From assembly GCA_031256955.1 (NCBI GenBank), contig JAIRPP010000010.1:41902-105901 (forward strand): DNA of 64,000 nt, read 5' to 3'. The notes below the pieces were generated by a model. It was not told where the DNA came from. It was given only the letters and a program-made list of their open reading frames with translations, and searched no databases. This document shows positions 17,698 to 26,216 of this stretch, piece by piece. Both the position numbers and the translations under genes were made by a program. How positions within the stretch are numbered: the stretch's first letter is position 1; each line of letters begins with the position of its first letter. This DNA comes from Candidatus Methanoplasma sp. Its GTDB lineage: Archaea; Thermoplasmatota; Thermoplasmata; Methanomassiliicoccales; Methanomethylophilaceae.

Positions 17698-18332
17698 GGC
17701 CGTTCGTGCACGTCAACTGCGCCATGTCCGCCGACGGCAAGATCGCCGGGGAGGACAGGAGGCAGGTCAGGATATCCTCCGAGGAGGACATGGCGCGGGT
17801 CATGGGGCTCCGCAGGGATCTCGATGCCATCCTGGTGGGGGTGGGCACGGTCATAGCCGACGACCCCCGTCTCACCGTCAAGGGGCTGGACTACGATTCG
17901 AACCCCGTCAGGATAGTGCTGGACCCCGACGGCAGGACCCCGGATTCGGCGCGGGTCCTAGACGAGGCGGCGCCTACGATAATGGTCACGTCCGCATCGT
18001 GCGAGCGGGAATGGGACTGCGAGGAGACCATAAGGTCCAGCCGGCCCGGGTCCCGCATAGACCTGGCGGAGGTCCTCGAGGAGCTGTGCGAGGAGATAGG
18101 GATAGAGAGCGTCCTCGTGGAGGGCGGGGGGGAGACCATAGCGTCCTTCTTCAGGGAGGGGCTGGTGGACCGGTACACCGTGTTCGTCGGGGGCCTCCTC
18201 ATAGGCGGGAGGCGTGCCCCCACCCCCGCGGGCGGGGACGGATGGATAGCGGAGTCGGGGATCAGGCTGCGGCTTAAGGGCGCGGAGGCCCTCGGCAACG
18301 GCGCCGTCCTGACGTTCGAGCCCGAGGGATGA
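17694..18332 (+). CDS. 2,5-diamino-6-ribosylamino-pyrimidinone 5'-phosphate reductase (RIB7/ArfC type)
   Basis: A 212-aa RibD C-terminal-domain reductase of the archaeal/fungal riboflavin pathway, reducing the ribosyl to a ribityl side chain with NAD(P)H. Start is the GTG at 17694 overlapping the rtcA stop; nothing earlier in this frame makes a RibD protein. Motifs: VNCAMSADGKIA, RRDLDAILVGVGTVIADDPRLTV and VLVEGGGETIASFF. No deaminase domain is attached, as expected for archaea. It is coupled to rtcA by overlap, but a functional link is not obvious. Confidence 0.9.
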   Translation: MRPFVHVNCAMSADGKIAGEDRRQVRISSEEDMARVMGLRRDLDAILVGVGTVIADDPRLTVKGLDYDSNPVRIVLDPDGRTPDSARVLDEAAPTIMVTSASCEREWDCEETIRSSRPGSRIDLAEVLEELCEEIGIESVLVEGGGETIASFFREGLVDRYTVFVGGLLIGGRRAPTPAGGDGWIAESGIRLRLKGAEALGNGAVLTFEPEG

Positions 18333-18393
18333 CGGCGGGGCGTCCGCTAATGGCTTAAATCTAAACCGCCTGCCTCGCAGCGGAGAGTTGTCT

Positions 18394-19392
18394 TTGAAAG
18401 TCAGGACAGATAGCGGCTTCGCCGACATGAGGGCCGTATGGTTCGAGGGCGGCAGGCTCATGATGATAGACCAGAGGGAGCTCCCGCGCAGGGTGGCGGT
18501 GGCGGGGTTCTCGGACCATGCGTCCGCGGCCGAGGCGATCAGGAACATGACCACCAGGGGAGCCCCCTCCATCGGGGCCGCCGCGGCTTACGCCATGTGC
18601 CTCGCGGCCCTGTCCGGGTCGGACCTCCGCGAGGCGGCGGCGTGCGTCAGGTCCGCCAGGCCCACCGCGAACGACCTGTTCTACGCCGTGGACTTCATGC
18701 TCGGGGAGCTCGACGGGGGAGCGGACCCCGTGGAGGCCGCGGACAGGTACGCCGACGGCATAGTCGAGAAGTGCGCCAAGATAGGGGAGCACGGGGCGCA
18801 TCTGATAAGGGACGGGGCGAAGGTCATGACCCACTGCAACGCGGGGGCCCTGGCGACCGTGGACGTCGGCACGGCGCTGTCGCCCATACGGAGGGCGTGG
18901 GCCGAGGGCAGGAGGTTCTCGGTTTACGTGTCGGAGACCCGCCCCCGCCTCCAGGGCATGCAGCTCACCGCATGGGAGCTGGGGCAGGAGGGCATAGACC
19001 ACGCGATCATCCCCGACGGGGCGTCGGCCCACTTCATGTCCAAGGGCGTGGACCTGGTCATCGTGGGCGCGGACAGGATAGCCGCCAACGGGGACTTCGC
19101 GAATAAGATAGGCACCCTCGACAAGGCCATAGCGGCCAGGCGCTTCGGCGTGCCCTTCTACGTGGCCGCGCCCGCGTCCACGTTCGACCCGGCGACGGCG
19201 TCCGGCGAGGACATAGAGATAGAGCACAGGTCCGAGGCCGAGGTGACCGAGATCCTGGGGGAGAGGATAGCGCCGGAAGGGTCCCCCGCGCTGAACCCCG
19301 CGTTCGACGTCACCCCCGCCGAGCTGGTGACGGGCTTCATAACCGAGGCGGGCGTCCTGAAGCCCGCGGAAATAGGGAGGCTGAGGGCGTGA
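18394..19392 (+). CDS. mtnA: MtnA-type methylthioribose-1-phosphate / 5-deoxyribose-1-phosphate isomerase
   Basis: About 332 aa from TTG 18394, chosen because GGAGAG at 18382-18387 is six bases upstream; TTG 18388 is too close to it. Family motifs: MTTRGAPSIGAAAAYAM, MTHCNAGALAT (catalytic Cys), VYVSETRPRLQGMQLTAW and VIVGADRIAANGDFANKIGT (catalytic Asp). The enzyme isomerises an aldose-1-phosphate to the ketose. Its stop overlaps the next start (GTGA), and that gene is a class II aldolase. The pair matches the salvage route described for Methanocaldococcus (deoxyribulose-1-phosphate split to DHAP plus lactaldehyde). Confidence 0.88.
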   Translation: MKVRTDSGFADMRAVWFEGGRLMMIDQRELPRRVAVAGFSDHASAAEAIRNMTTRGAPSIGAAAAYAMCLAALSGSDLREAAACVRSARPTANDLFYAVDFMLGELDGGADPVEAADRYADGIVEKCAKIGEHGAHLIRDGAKVMTHCNAGALATVDVGTALSPIRRAWAEGRRFSVYVSETRPRLQGMQLTAWELGQEGIDHAIIPDGASAHFMSKGVDLVIVGADRIAANGDFANKIGTLDKAIAARRFGVPFYVAAPASTFDPATASGEDIEIEHRSEAEVTEILGERIAPEGSPALNPAFDVTPAELVTGFITEAGVLKPAEIGRLRA

Positions 19393-19997
19393 ACGAGCTG
19401 TACGCGAGGGAGATGCTGGCGGAGACGTGCAGGCGCCTCTACGACCGCAGGCTGACCGTGTCGGCCGGCGGCAACATGAGCGTGAGGGTGGGGGAGGACC
19501 GCTTCCTGATAACCCCGAGCGGGAGGAACAAGGGCCTCCTGGACCCGGGCGACATGATCCTGATGAACCTGAAGGGCAAGGCCCTATCGGGCGGGAAGCC
19601 GTCGGTGGAGCGCGGGTTCCACGCTGCGCTGTACGCCGCGAACCCGGGCACGGGCGCGGTGATCCACTGCCACCCGCTGCACTGCGTGACGCTGGCGGTC
19701 AAGGGGGAGGCTGTCAAGAGCGCGCTGACCCCGGAGGGGGTCCTGCTGCTGGGCGAAGTCCCCATGGTGGGGTATTTCGCCCCTGGGTCCAGGGAGCTGG
19801 CGGAGGCCGTCGGGGCGCGCGCGGGGTCCCGCGCCATGATCCTGGAGAGGCACGGCGCCATAACGCAGGGCGCGGACCTGGAAGAGGCGTACAACAGGAT
19901 GGAGGAGCTGGAGTTCCAGGCCGCGCTGCAGCTGGCCGCCCCGGATGCGGAGGAGCTGCCCCCGGCGGAGATAAAGAAGATCCTGAGAGGGAAGTGA
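19389..19997 (+). CDS. Class II aldolase (fuculose-1-phosphate aldolase family)
   Basis: A 202-aa zinc-dependent class II aldolase/adducin-family protein. Seen: SAGGNMSVRV (phosphate binding), the HCHPLHC metal site near residue 93, LGEVPMVGYFAPGSREL and LERHGAITQG with the third metal His. GTG start at 19389 overlaps the mtnA stop. With MtnA it would cleave 5-deoxyribulose-1-phosphate or methylthioribulose-1-phosphate to DHAP and an aldehyde, recycling by-products of radical SAM enzymes. The family also does fuculose and rhamnulose cleavage; context favours salvage. Confidence 0.88.
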   Translation: MNELYAREMLAETCRRLYDRRLTVSAGGNMSVRVGEDRFLITPSGRNKGLLDPGDMILMNLKGKALSGGKPSVERGFHAALYAANPGTGAVIHCHPLHCVTLAVKGEAVKSALTPEGVLLLGEVPMVGYFAPGSRELAEAVGARAGSRAMILERHGAITQGADLEEAYNRMEELEFQAALQLAAPDAEELPPAEIKKILRGK

Positions 19998-19999
19998 CC

Positions 20000-21094
20000 A
20001 TGCCCGTCCTGGTCACGAAATGGTTCGGGGCCTTCCTGGTCGACGAGAAGACCGGGAGGATACTCGACAAGCGCCTGATGCCCGCGGACCCCGCCCTGGC
20101 GGCGGAGAAGCTGGCGGAGATCCAGAGGGGATCCCTTCTCCCGGAGGAGAGGGAGCTGGCGTCCAAGGCGGAGAAGGTCTCCGTGTCGGACAGGAGGCAG
20201 TCCGAGCTGGGCAGGACCGTCCTGTACGATTCGTCGTTCATAACCCCCGAGAAGTTCGGGTTCACGGCGGAGACCATGCACGAGGTCATGGTCAGGCTGG
20301 GCAGGCTGAGGACCTCCGAGCCCCTCCCGAGGGACAAGAGCCTGGTCCAGGCGGTCAGGAGCCTGGACGACCTCATAGAGACCGCCAACCTGCTCAGCGA
20401 GAGGCTCCACGAATGGTACGGGATGCACTTCCCGGAGCTGGCGGACATGGCCAGGGACCGCAGGTACGCGGAGCTGATCGCGGACTTCGGGGACAGGGGG
20501 CGCGTGACCGAGGCCCTAGGGGCGGAGATAGAATCGATGGGGGCCGACTTCGGAAGAGAGGACATGGAGGCGGTCTCCCGCCTCGCGGGGCTCCTGCGCA
20601 GGGTGCACGAGGACCTGGACCGCACCGAGGAGTACACGTCCGGGATAGTGGCGGAATCGTGCCCTAACATGATCTCCCTCGTGGACGGCCCGCTGGCGGC
20701 GAGGCTCATATCCCTGGCTGGAGGCCTGGAGAGGCTCGCGTCGCTGCCGTCGTCCACGGTCCAGCTGCTGGGCGCGGAGAAGGCGATGTTCAGGCACCTC
20801 AGGTCGGGGAAGAAGCCCCCCAAGCACGGCGTGATCTATCAGCACCCCGCGGTCCACCGCGCCCCGTACTGGCAAAGGGGGGCCGTGGCGAGGGCCCTGG
20901 CGGGAAAGCTGCTGACGGCCGCGAAGCTGGACGCGTTCGGGGGGGAGTTCATGGGGGACGCGCTGCGCGAATCTTTCGAGGCGAGGGTCGCGGAGATAAA
21001 GTCCAAGCGCCCGGACCCGCCGAAGCGGGCGCAGAAGAAGCAGGGCGGCGGGCGCAGGGGAGGGAAGCGCGGCGGCCGCGGGCCGCGCTCGTGA
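20000..21094 (+). CDS. Nop5 (C/D-box RNP protein, Nop56/58 homologue)
   Basis: A 364-aa core protein of archaeal C/D-box 2'-O-methylation particles. ATG at 20000 lies 2 bases after the aldolase stop. The N-terminal domain binds fibrillarin; a coiled-coil region (about 120-200, rich in Glu/Leu) mediates dimerisation; the C-terminal Nop domain (SCPNMISLVDGPLAARLISLAGG, then VQLLGAEKAMFRHLRSGKKPPKHGVIYQHP) binds L7Ae and RNA. The tail is a Lys/Arg/Gly-rich low-complexity segment. In many archaea fibrillarin follows immediately; here an opposite-strand ATPase follows instead. Confidence 0.93.
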   Translation: MPVLVTKWFGAFLVDEKTGRILDKRLMPADPALAAEKLAEIQRGSLLPEERELASKAEKVSVSDRRQSELGRTVLYDSSFITPEKFGFTAETMHEVMVRLGRLRTSEPLPRDKSLVQAVRSLDDLIETANLLSERLHEWYGMHFPELADMARDRRYAELIADFGDRGRVTEALGAEIESMGADFGREDMEAVSRLAGLLRRVHEDLDRTEEYTSGIVAESCPNMISLVDGPLAARLISLAGGLERLASLPSSTVQLLGAEKAMFRHLRSGKKPPKHGVIYQHPAVHRAPYWQRGAVARALAGKLLTAAKLDAFGGEFMGDALRESFEARVAEIKSKRPDPPKRAQKKQGGGRRGGKRGGRGPRS

Positions 21095-21103
21095 CCGGGC
21101 GCG

Positions 21104-22486
21104 TCAGCGGTACAAGTCTTCGATCCCGAACAGCGCCGCGCCGATCGATTCCGCCATCTCCTCCGCCTCCGCCGTGAACCCGGACCTGGAGAACAGGGCG
21201 TATCTCCTCTCGTCCAGCCCCCCCACCAGCCTAGACTTCTCCATCAGGGATTCCAGGACCCCCGCCCCGACCCTGTCTTTCGTGAACTTGCACTCTCCGA
21301 ACAGCCCCACCCTCTTTCCGCGCTCCTCTCTAGACGCCACAACGTCTATCTCCGCCGCCGTCTTCGAGGCGGGGTCGGATCCCCACCATCTCCCCGCTTC
21401 GCGGTATCCCAGGCTCTGGCGCGCGAAAGCCCGGCAAGCGTCTTCGAACACCAGGCCCATGTGCCTCTCGAAGCGCTTCTCCACTTCCGCCGCGGCCCCT
21501 TCCGCGTCCCCCTCGGATATGAGGTCCAGGCTCCCCCTCACGCACGAGAACCAGAACGCGGAGGCCATGTCCGCCAGGCGATAGGACGTGTTCCTGTCCG
21601 AGCCCCCGAACATGGGGGTCTCCCTCTCGGCGAGGCCTGCCTCCGCCAGGTTCCTCAGGCATGCGGACACCGTCGGCCCGTCGAGCCCCGTGGAGGACGA
21701 GATGTCCCTCATCCTGCGGCTCCCCGAGGCGATGGAGGACAGAACGGCGTTGTACGTGGACGGGGAGCGGAACTCCTCGTTCACGGCGTCCCTGACCGCG
21801 CCGTGTATCACGGAGTCCTCGGACATCAAAGCCTCCAGGTTCTCCCTGAACGTCTTGGAGTCGTCGAACATCGATAGGAACTTCGGCATGCCTCCCGCCA
21901 CCCCGTAGACGCGCATCTTGTCTTCCGGGCGGTATGACGGCGTGAACCTCGCCGCATCCCTGTACCCGAAAGGCTCCAGGCGCATGACGGATGTCGCCCT
22001 CCCGTAGAGCGGGCTCCTCTCGCCGAGGACCTGGCGCTCCATGAATCTCATGGACGAGCCGCACAGGATGATGTGGACCTTGGACGACAGATGGTTCTGG
22101 TCCACGTGATCCTGTATGACGGAGGACACGGACGGGTCCGAACCCGCCAGGTACGGGAACTCGTCGATGACGAAGACCAGCCTCTCGCTCCTCCCCGCCT
22201 CGAAGACGGCTTCCAAAGCGTCGTCCATGTCCGCGAAGGGCGGGGCCGGCCTCTCGCGGCCCAGCCCCTTCCATATCTGTTCGCTCAGGCGGGCGAGGTT
22301 CTCGCGGGCGAGGGACTCCCTCGCCTGGAAATAGATGGCCCTCTTCCCCGCGGCGAACTCCCTTATCAGCCTGGTCTTGCCCACCCTCCGCCTGCCGTAG
22401 ATCGCCGTTAGCTCGAACCCGCCGCTCGCGTGCCTGGATTCGAGGAGGGTCTTCTCCCTCTCCCTTCCGATGAAGCCGACCGCCAT
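21104..22486 (-). CDS. Archaeal ATPase (ATPase_2 / DUF234 type)
   Basis: A 460-aa protein from ATG 22486 (an upstream in-frame ATG is at 22495). N-terminal P-loop NTPase: FIGREREKTLLE, Walker A YGRRRVGKT near residue 32, Walker B LVFVIDEFPYL, IILCGSSMRF. Middle: winged helix (SRRMRDISSSTGLDGPTVSACLRNL). C-terminal DUF234 nuclease-like fold with AAEIDVVASREE and LFGECKF. This is the third type of STAND/AAA-like ATPase in the window. It lies convergent to nop5, 9 bases from its stop. Confidence 0.85.
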   Translation of the reverse strand: MAVGFIGREREKTLLESRHASGGFELTAIYGRRRVGKTRLIREFAAGKRAIYFQARESLARENLARLSEQIWKGLGRERPAPPFADMDDALEAVFEAGRSERLVFVIDEFPYLAGSDPSVSSVIQDHVDQNHLSSKVHIILCGSSMRFMERQVLGERSPLYGRATSVMRLEPFGYRDAARFTPSYRPEDKMRVYGVAGGMPKFLSMFDDSKTFRENLEALMSEDSVIHGAVRDAVNEEFRSPSTYNAVLSSIASGSRRMRDISSSTGLDGPTVSACLRNLAEAGLAERETPMFGGSDRNTSYRLADMASAFWFSCVRGSLDLISEGDAEGAAAEVEKRFERHMGLVFEDACRAFARQSLGYREAGRWWGSDPASKTAAEIDVVASREERGKRVGLFGECKFTKDRVGAGVLESLMEKSRLVGGLDERRYALFSRSGFTAEAEEMAESIGAALFGIEDLYR

Positions 22487-22519
22487 GGTTATCAATGGCG
22501 AGAGAGATTTATTAAATTA

Positions 22520-22562
22520 TGTTTTACTAAATCATGTTTTAATAAAACACGATTTACTAAAT
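22520..22562 (-). promoter_or_regulatory. Iterated AT-rich repeats upstream of the DUF234 ATPase
   Basis: TTTACTAAAT occurs twice (22523-22532 and 22553-22562, 30 bases apart) around a perfect dyad GTTTTA-A-TAAAAC (22536-22548). The block sits 35-75 bases before the ATPase start at 22486, where TBP/TFB should bind. It is probably the operator-promoter for that gene. Confidence 0.55.
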
Positions 22563-22941
22563 GTCTCCGAGATATGTTGCGGGCATCGCCACGGATGCGC
22601 GCGACGGGCTCGAAACGCTCTGAACGCGACGCCGATCCTGGAGGAGCGTGGGCGCGTGATCCCGAAAGAAGGTTCATTCCTCTCCCGCAAGCCGTCGCCG
22701 GGCTCTTGAAAACAGGGCCCGCCACATGGCATTTCAGCGCGGGGTCCGGCGACGCGCTCGCATGGCCGAACCTGTCTGCACGACAGAGGGCGTGCGCCTC
22801 CATGAGCTTCCCCGAATGCTTGTCCGCGGTCGATCCGCCGGCGCCCCCTTCTCGGATGCGCTCTTCGCAGATGGGGGGGCCCGTGTTTTCGTGCAATGTG
22901 TGCTGTGAATGCGTATGTTCATACGTCGCCGCACATATGTC
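22563..22941. other. Intergenic region without a supported gene
   Basis: About 380 bases between the ATPase promoter and the antitoxin. Several short frames are open on both strands, but none has a start, RBS and recognisable protein together. Base composition is like coding DNA of the host, so it could be a decayed gene. GGAG at 22942-22945 marks the start of the next operon. Confidence 0.35.
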
Positions 22942-22955
22942 GGAGCATGCCTACA

Positions 22956-23195
22956 ATGAACGTGACTCAGGCTCGCAACGAGCTGTTCAGCGTGATGAAT
23001 TCCGTCTTAGAGAACGAACGAATAGTGGTCACATCCAAAAAGGGGAACATGGTCCTGATAAGCGAAGAATATTGGGAGGAGATCGTTGAGACGATCTACA
23101 TCCTATCTGATCCAGACATGTCAGGCGCCATAAAGGAAGCGAGAGAGACTCCGACCTCAGAGCTGAAGGTGTTCGATTGGGAAAATATATTGTAA
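22956..23195 (+). CDS. Phd/YefM-family antitoxin
   Basis: About 79 aa. Opening MNVTQARNELFSVMNSVLENER followed by IVVTSKKGNMVLISEEYWEEIVETIYILSD is the Phd/YefM fold: an N-terminal DNA-binding and dimerisation domain with a disordered C-terminus that wraps the toxin. I chose ATG 22956, with GGAG ten bases upstream; ATG 22947 is only one base from it. The C-terminal coding end overlaps the toxin start (TTG 23177) by 19 bases, the usual arrangement of such modules. The antitoxin frame is intact. Confidence 0.82.
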   Translation: MNVTQARNELFSVMNSVLENERIVVTSKKGNMVLISEEYWEEIVETIYILSDPDMSGAIKEARETPTSELKVFDWENIL

Positions 23196-23481
23196 CGATC
23201 ACAAAAGCGGCTGAACGGGATCTGACAATGCTGAGGCAGGACAACCTGGACAAGAAAGCCCGAGAACTCATCGAAATCTTGGCTGAAGATCCGTTCCAGA
23301 CTCCTCCGCCATTTAAGAAACTCCATGGACAAGCATCTAACAGGTACTCTAGGCGCCTGAATTCCAAACATCGCTTGTGTATGAAGTGAGGGAATCGACC
23401 GAGGAAGAATACGCGGGAGTAGTGAACATCGTTCGCATGAGGACGCACTACAAGATAGGCGGCATGATGGTGCTTGCATGA
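23177..23481 (+). pseudogene. YoeB/RelE-family toxin, frameshifted
   Basis: The frame from TTG 23177 encodes a YoeB-like start (YIVTITKAAERDLTMLRQ...PFQTPPPFKKLHG...YSRRLNSKHRL) but stops at 23389 after about 70 residues. Shifting frame by one base at about 23377-23381 restores VYEV, a divergent central stretch, and the conserved end NIVRMRTHYK, then a stop at 23481. So one base appears lost in the RRLN-HRLVYEV core. The C-terminal part holds the catalytic residues of this mRNA-interferase family, so the toxin is probably dead. A sequencing error is the alternative. Confidence 0.72.
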
Positions 23482-23628
23482 CCTGTGCATGCCGTAAAAA
23501 ACGATCAGCCTCCCCTCGCACGCGCATAATATATTTAAAGGAAGGACCAATAGGGAGCCTGTAAGCAAGGCGGCGGCCCGCATGACATCGGATTTGATGC
23601 GAGCCGCGCGCGACGCAGGTGAACGTCC

Positions 23629-24006
23629 ATGTGGGAAATGAAAGAGATAAGAGAGCTTAAGGTCGGAAGGTACGTCAACATCGACGAGTCTCCCTGCAAG
23701 ATCATATCGATAAGCACGTCCAAGCCGGGCAAGCACGGGTCCGCCAAGGCGAACATAGACGCCGTGGACATATTCTCCGGCTCCAAGAAGTCCATCAACG
23801 CGCCGGTCAGCACCAAGGTCCAGGTCCCTCAGATAGACAAGAGGAAGGGGCAGGTCCTCTCCATACAGGGCGACGAGGTCCAGATCATGGATCTGGAGAC
23901 CTTCGAGACGTTCTCCATGGCGATCAACGACGACCACGAGAGCGTCCTCGCCGAGGGCGGCGAGATAATGTACCTCGTGGCCATGGGCAAGAACAAGCTG
24001 ATGTGA
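23629..24006 (+). CDS. Translation initiation factor aIF5A
   Basis: A 125-aa archaeal IF5A. The N-terminal SH3-like domain carries the hypusination loop SKPGKHGSAK with the modified Lys at residue 35; the C-terminal OB-fold follows (GQVLSIQGDEVQIMDLETFETF). The protein relieves ribosome stalling. It is followed 9 bases later by agmatinase. Since agmatine and putrescine-type polyamines feed hypusine formation, the gene pair makes metabolic sense. A TATA-like ATATTTAAAGG lies about 100 bases upstream (23527-23537). Confidence 0.95.
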   Translation: MWEMKEIRELKVGRYVNIDESPCKIISISTSKPGKHGSAKANIDAVDIFSGSKKSINAPVSTKVQVPQIDKRKGQVLSIQGDEVQIMDLETFETFSMAINDDHESVLAEGGEIMYLVAMGKNKLM

Positions 24007-24015
24007 GGCGGGCGC

Positions 24016-24867
24016 ATGCCTTACGGGGTCTCGTACGCCGGCGCCGAGCACGGATACGACGATGCGGACGCGGTGATCGCGGGGATCCCGTACGACCGCA
24101 CGGCCAGCTTCAAGGCCGGGGCCAGGGAGGCCCCGTCCCACATAAGGCGGGCCTCGTACAACTTCGAGGAGTCCCATTTCGAGCACGGCTTAGACCAGCG
24201 CTCGCCGCGCGTCCACGACTACGGCGACTGCGAGGACCGCTTCCTCCCAGAGGATATGTTCGAAGAGGTCGGCTTCGCCCTGGGGCCCGCCGCCCGCGAC
24301 GGGAAGTTCATAGTCGCCATCGGCGGGGAGCATACGATCAACATCCCCCTTATGCGCCTTTTCAAGAACGTGTCCCTCCTCACCATCGATGCGCACCTGG
24401 ACTCCCGCGACGAGTACCTGGGCACGCCCTACAGCCACGCGTGCGTTACTCGCAGGGCCGCGGAGCACCTCGGCATCGAAAACGTGTTCGCGATGGGCGT
24501 TCGCTCGATCTCTAGAGAGGAGCTGGACAGGGACGACGTCGTGTCGCACGCGACTTCGTTCGAGATAATGGATGCGGGAGTGGAGAAGGCGGTCGCCAGG
24601 GCGCTGGACTCGCTGGGCAACGAGAGGGTGCACGTGTCTCTGGACATAGACGGCATAGACCCGGCGTACGCCCCGGGGACCGGGACCCCGGAGCCGTTCG
24701 GGCTGACGCCCATGGACGTGAAGAAGATAATAAGCGCGGTCGGAGACCGCCTCTGCGGGTTCGACGTGACCGAGGTGTGCCCTCCGGCGGACCCTTCCGG
24801 GATAACGTCCGTCCTGGCCGCGAGGATGGTCAACGAGGCTCTAGCGGTTCGCGCCAAGCATCACTGA
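24016..24867 (+). CDS. speB: Agmatinase (ureohydrolase family)
   Basis: A 283-aa Mn-dependent ureohydrolase that hydrolyses agmatine to putrescine and urea. Metal-site motifs: GGEHTI near residue 100, IDAHLDSRDEY (the DAHxD site) and SLDIDGIDPAYAPGTGTPEPFGL. N-terminal IPYDRTASFKAGAREAPSHIR is typical. It follows aIF5A and overlaps the 3' end of the convergent glmM gene by 7 bases. Agmatinase versus arginase or other ureohydrolases is chosen on length and on the neighbouring aIF5A. Confidence 0.9.
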   Translation: MPYGVSYAGAEHGYDDADAVIAGIPYDRTASFKAGAREAPSHIRRASYNFEESHFEHGLDQRSPRVHDYGDCEDRFLPEDMFEEVGFALGPAARDGKFIVAIGGEHTINIPLMRLFKNVSLLTIDAHLDSRDEYLGTPYSHACVTRRAAEHLGIENVFAMGVRSISREELDRDDVVSHATSFEIMDAGVEKAVARALDSLGNERVHVSLDIDGIDPAYAPGTGTPEPFGLTPMDVKKIISAVGDRLCGFDVTEVCPPADPSGITSVLAARMVNEALAVRAKHH

Positions 24868-26216
24868 CCGCGATTTCCAGCCGCCGCGCCTCTGACGATC
24901 GCGGCGTACTCGTCCGCCCTAGACTTCGCGACGGACGCGTCTCTGGATTCTGAGAACACCCTGAATATGGGCTCCGTCCCGGAGGGCCTCGCGAGGACCC
25001 ATCCGTCCTCGAAGATGAGCTTGACCCCGTCCGTCTCATCGATCCTCCCGTCGAAGGATCCCTTCAGGGCCTCCAGGATCTTCTCTTTATCCGCCCCGGG
25101 GCATTCGATCTTCCTCTTTTCAGTATGGTATGCTGGGAGCGCGTCCACGAGGGACGCCAGCGGGCCCTCGGACGCCACCAGCTCCAGCATCTTGGCCACG
25201 CCCATGGCTCCGTCGCGGCAGTGCTGCATCTCCGGGAATATCAGCCCGCCGTTCTCCTCCCCGCCGAACGCCGCGCCTATCTCGATCATCCTCCTGGCGA
25301 CCATGGGCGCGCCCACGGCCGTGTACTCGACCCTCCCGCCCGCCGACGCGACGGCGTCCTCCACGACCGACGACGTGCTCACGGTGGTCACCACCGTGCC
25401 CTTCGATGGCCCGGCTATGCGGGACGCCATGATCGCGAGGCCCTTGTCCCCGCTGACGTACCTCCCGCCGCCGTCTATGAAGACGCACCTGTCGGCATCG
25501 CCGTCGTGCGCCACGCCCAGGTCCGCCCCGGTCGCCTTCACCAGGGCGATCAGGTCCCCCAGGTTCTCCTCGGACGGCTCGCTGAGGCGGCCGGGGAACT
25601 CGCCCTGCGGGTCGCAGTTCAGAGTCACCGCCCTGACGCCCAGCTTCTTCAAGAGCAGGGGCGAGGTCGCGCACGCCGCCCCGTTGGCGCAGTCCAAGCA
25701 GACCGTGAGGCCCGCCGCCCGTATGGATCCCGCGTCCACCAGCGCGACCGCCGCGTCCACGTACTCCTCCGCCGCGCCGGCGGCCTCGCTCACCGTCCCC
25801 ACCTGCTCCCGCTCGGCGTATGGAACGTCCGACTCGAACAGGGCCTCGACGCGGTCCTCCTCCGCGCGGCTCGCCTCGGTGCCGTCCGCGGAGATGCATT
25901 TGACGCCGTTGAACTCGGGCGGGTTGTGCGACGCGGTTATCATCACCCCGCCGGACACGCCCTCGCGGCTCCTGACGTAGAGCTGCAGGGCGGGCGTGGG
26001 CAGCACGCCCAGGTCTATGGCGCTCGAGCCCACGGACGCGAGCCCGGCGACCACCGCGGCGCGGATCATGTCCGCAGAGGTCCGGGTGTCCGTCGCTACG
26101 GCTATGCTCCCCCTGAAGACGGACCCTATGGCCTTGCCCAGGCGCAGCGCCTTCTCGACGGTGAGGTCCTCGTTGACCACGCCCCTCACGCCGTTGGTCC
26201 CGAACAGCCTCGCCAT
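24861..26216 (-). CDS. glmM: Phosphoglucosamine mutase / phosphohexomutase
   Basis: A 451-aa alpha-D-phosphohexomutase, start ATG 26216 (MARLFGTNGVRGVVN). Motifs in order: catalytic phosphoserine loop GVMITASHNPPEFNG, Mg-binding AHDGDADRCVFID, sugar-binding loop GGEENGGLIFP and the phosphate-binding loop ARPSGTEPIFRVF. Archaeal GlmM makes glucosamine-1-phosphate for UDP-GlcNAc; some homologues act on glucose or mannose phosphates. The start overlaps the end of the PhoU-like gene by one base, so it is the distal gene of that leftward run. Confidence 0.9.
   Translation of the reverse strand: MARLFGTNGVRGVVNEDLTVEKALRLGKAIGSVFRGSIAVATDTRTSADMIRAAVVAGLASVGSSAIDLGVLPTPALQLYVRSREGVSGGVMITASHNPPEFNGVKCISADGTEASRAEEDRVEALFESDVPYAEREQVGTVSEAAGAAEEYVDAAVALVDAGSIRAAGLTVCLDCANGAACATSPLLLKKLGVRAVTLNCDPQGEFPGRLSEPSEENLGDLIALVKATGADLGVAHDGDADRCVFIDGGGRYVSGDKGLAIMASRIAGPSKGTVVTTVSTSSVVEDAVASAGGRVEYTAVGAPMVARRMIEIGAAFGGEENGGLIFPEMQHCRDGAMGVAKMLELVASEGPLASLVDALPAYHTEKRKIECPGADKEKILEALKGSFDGRIDETDGVKLIFEDGWVLARPSGTEPIFRVFSESRDASVAKSRADEYAAIVRGAAAGNRGQ

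Noticed and set aside
22490..22896. Short ORFs between the ATPase and antitoxin as genes
   Set aside because: No RBS plus homology together; the frames conflict and one begins inside the operator repeats.
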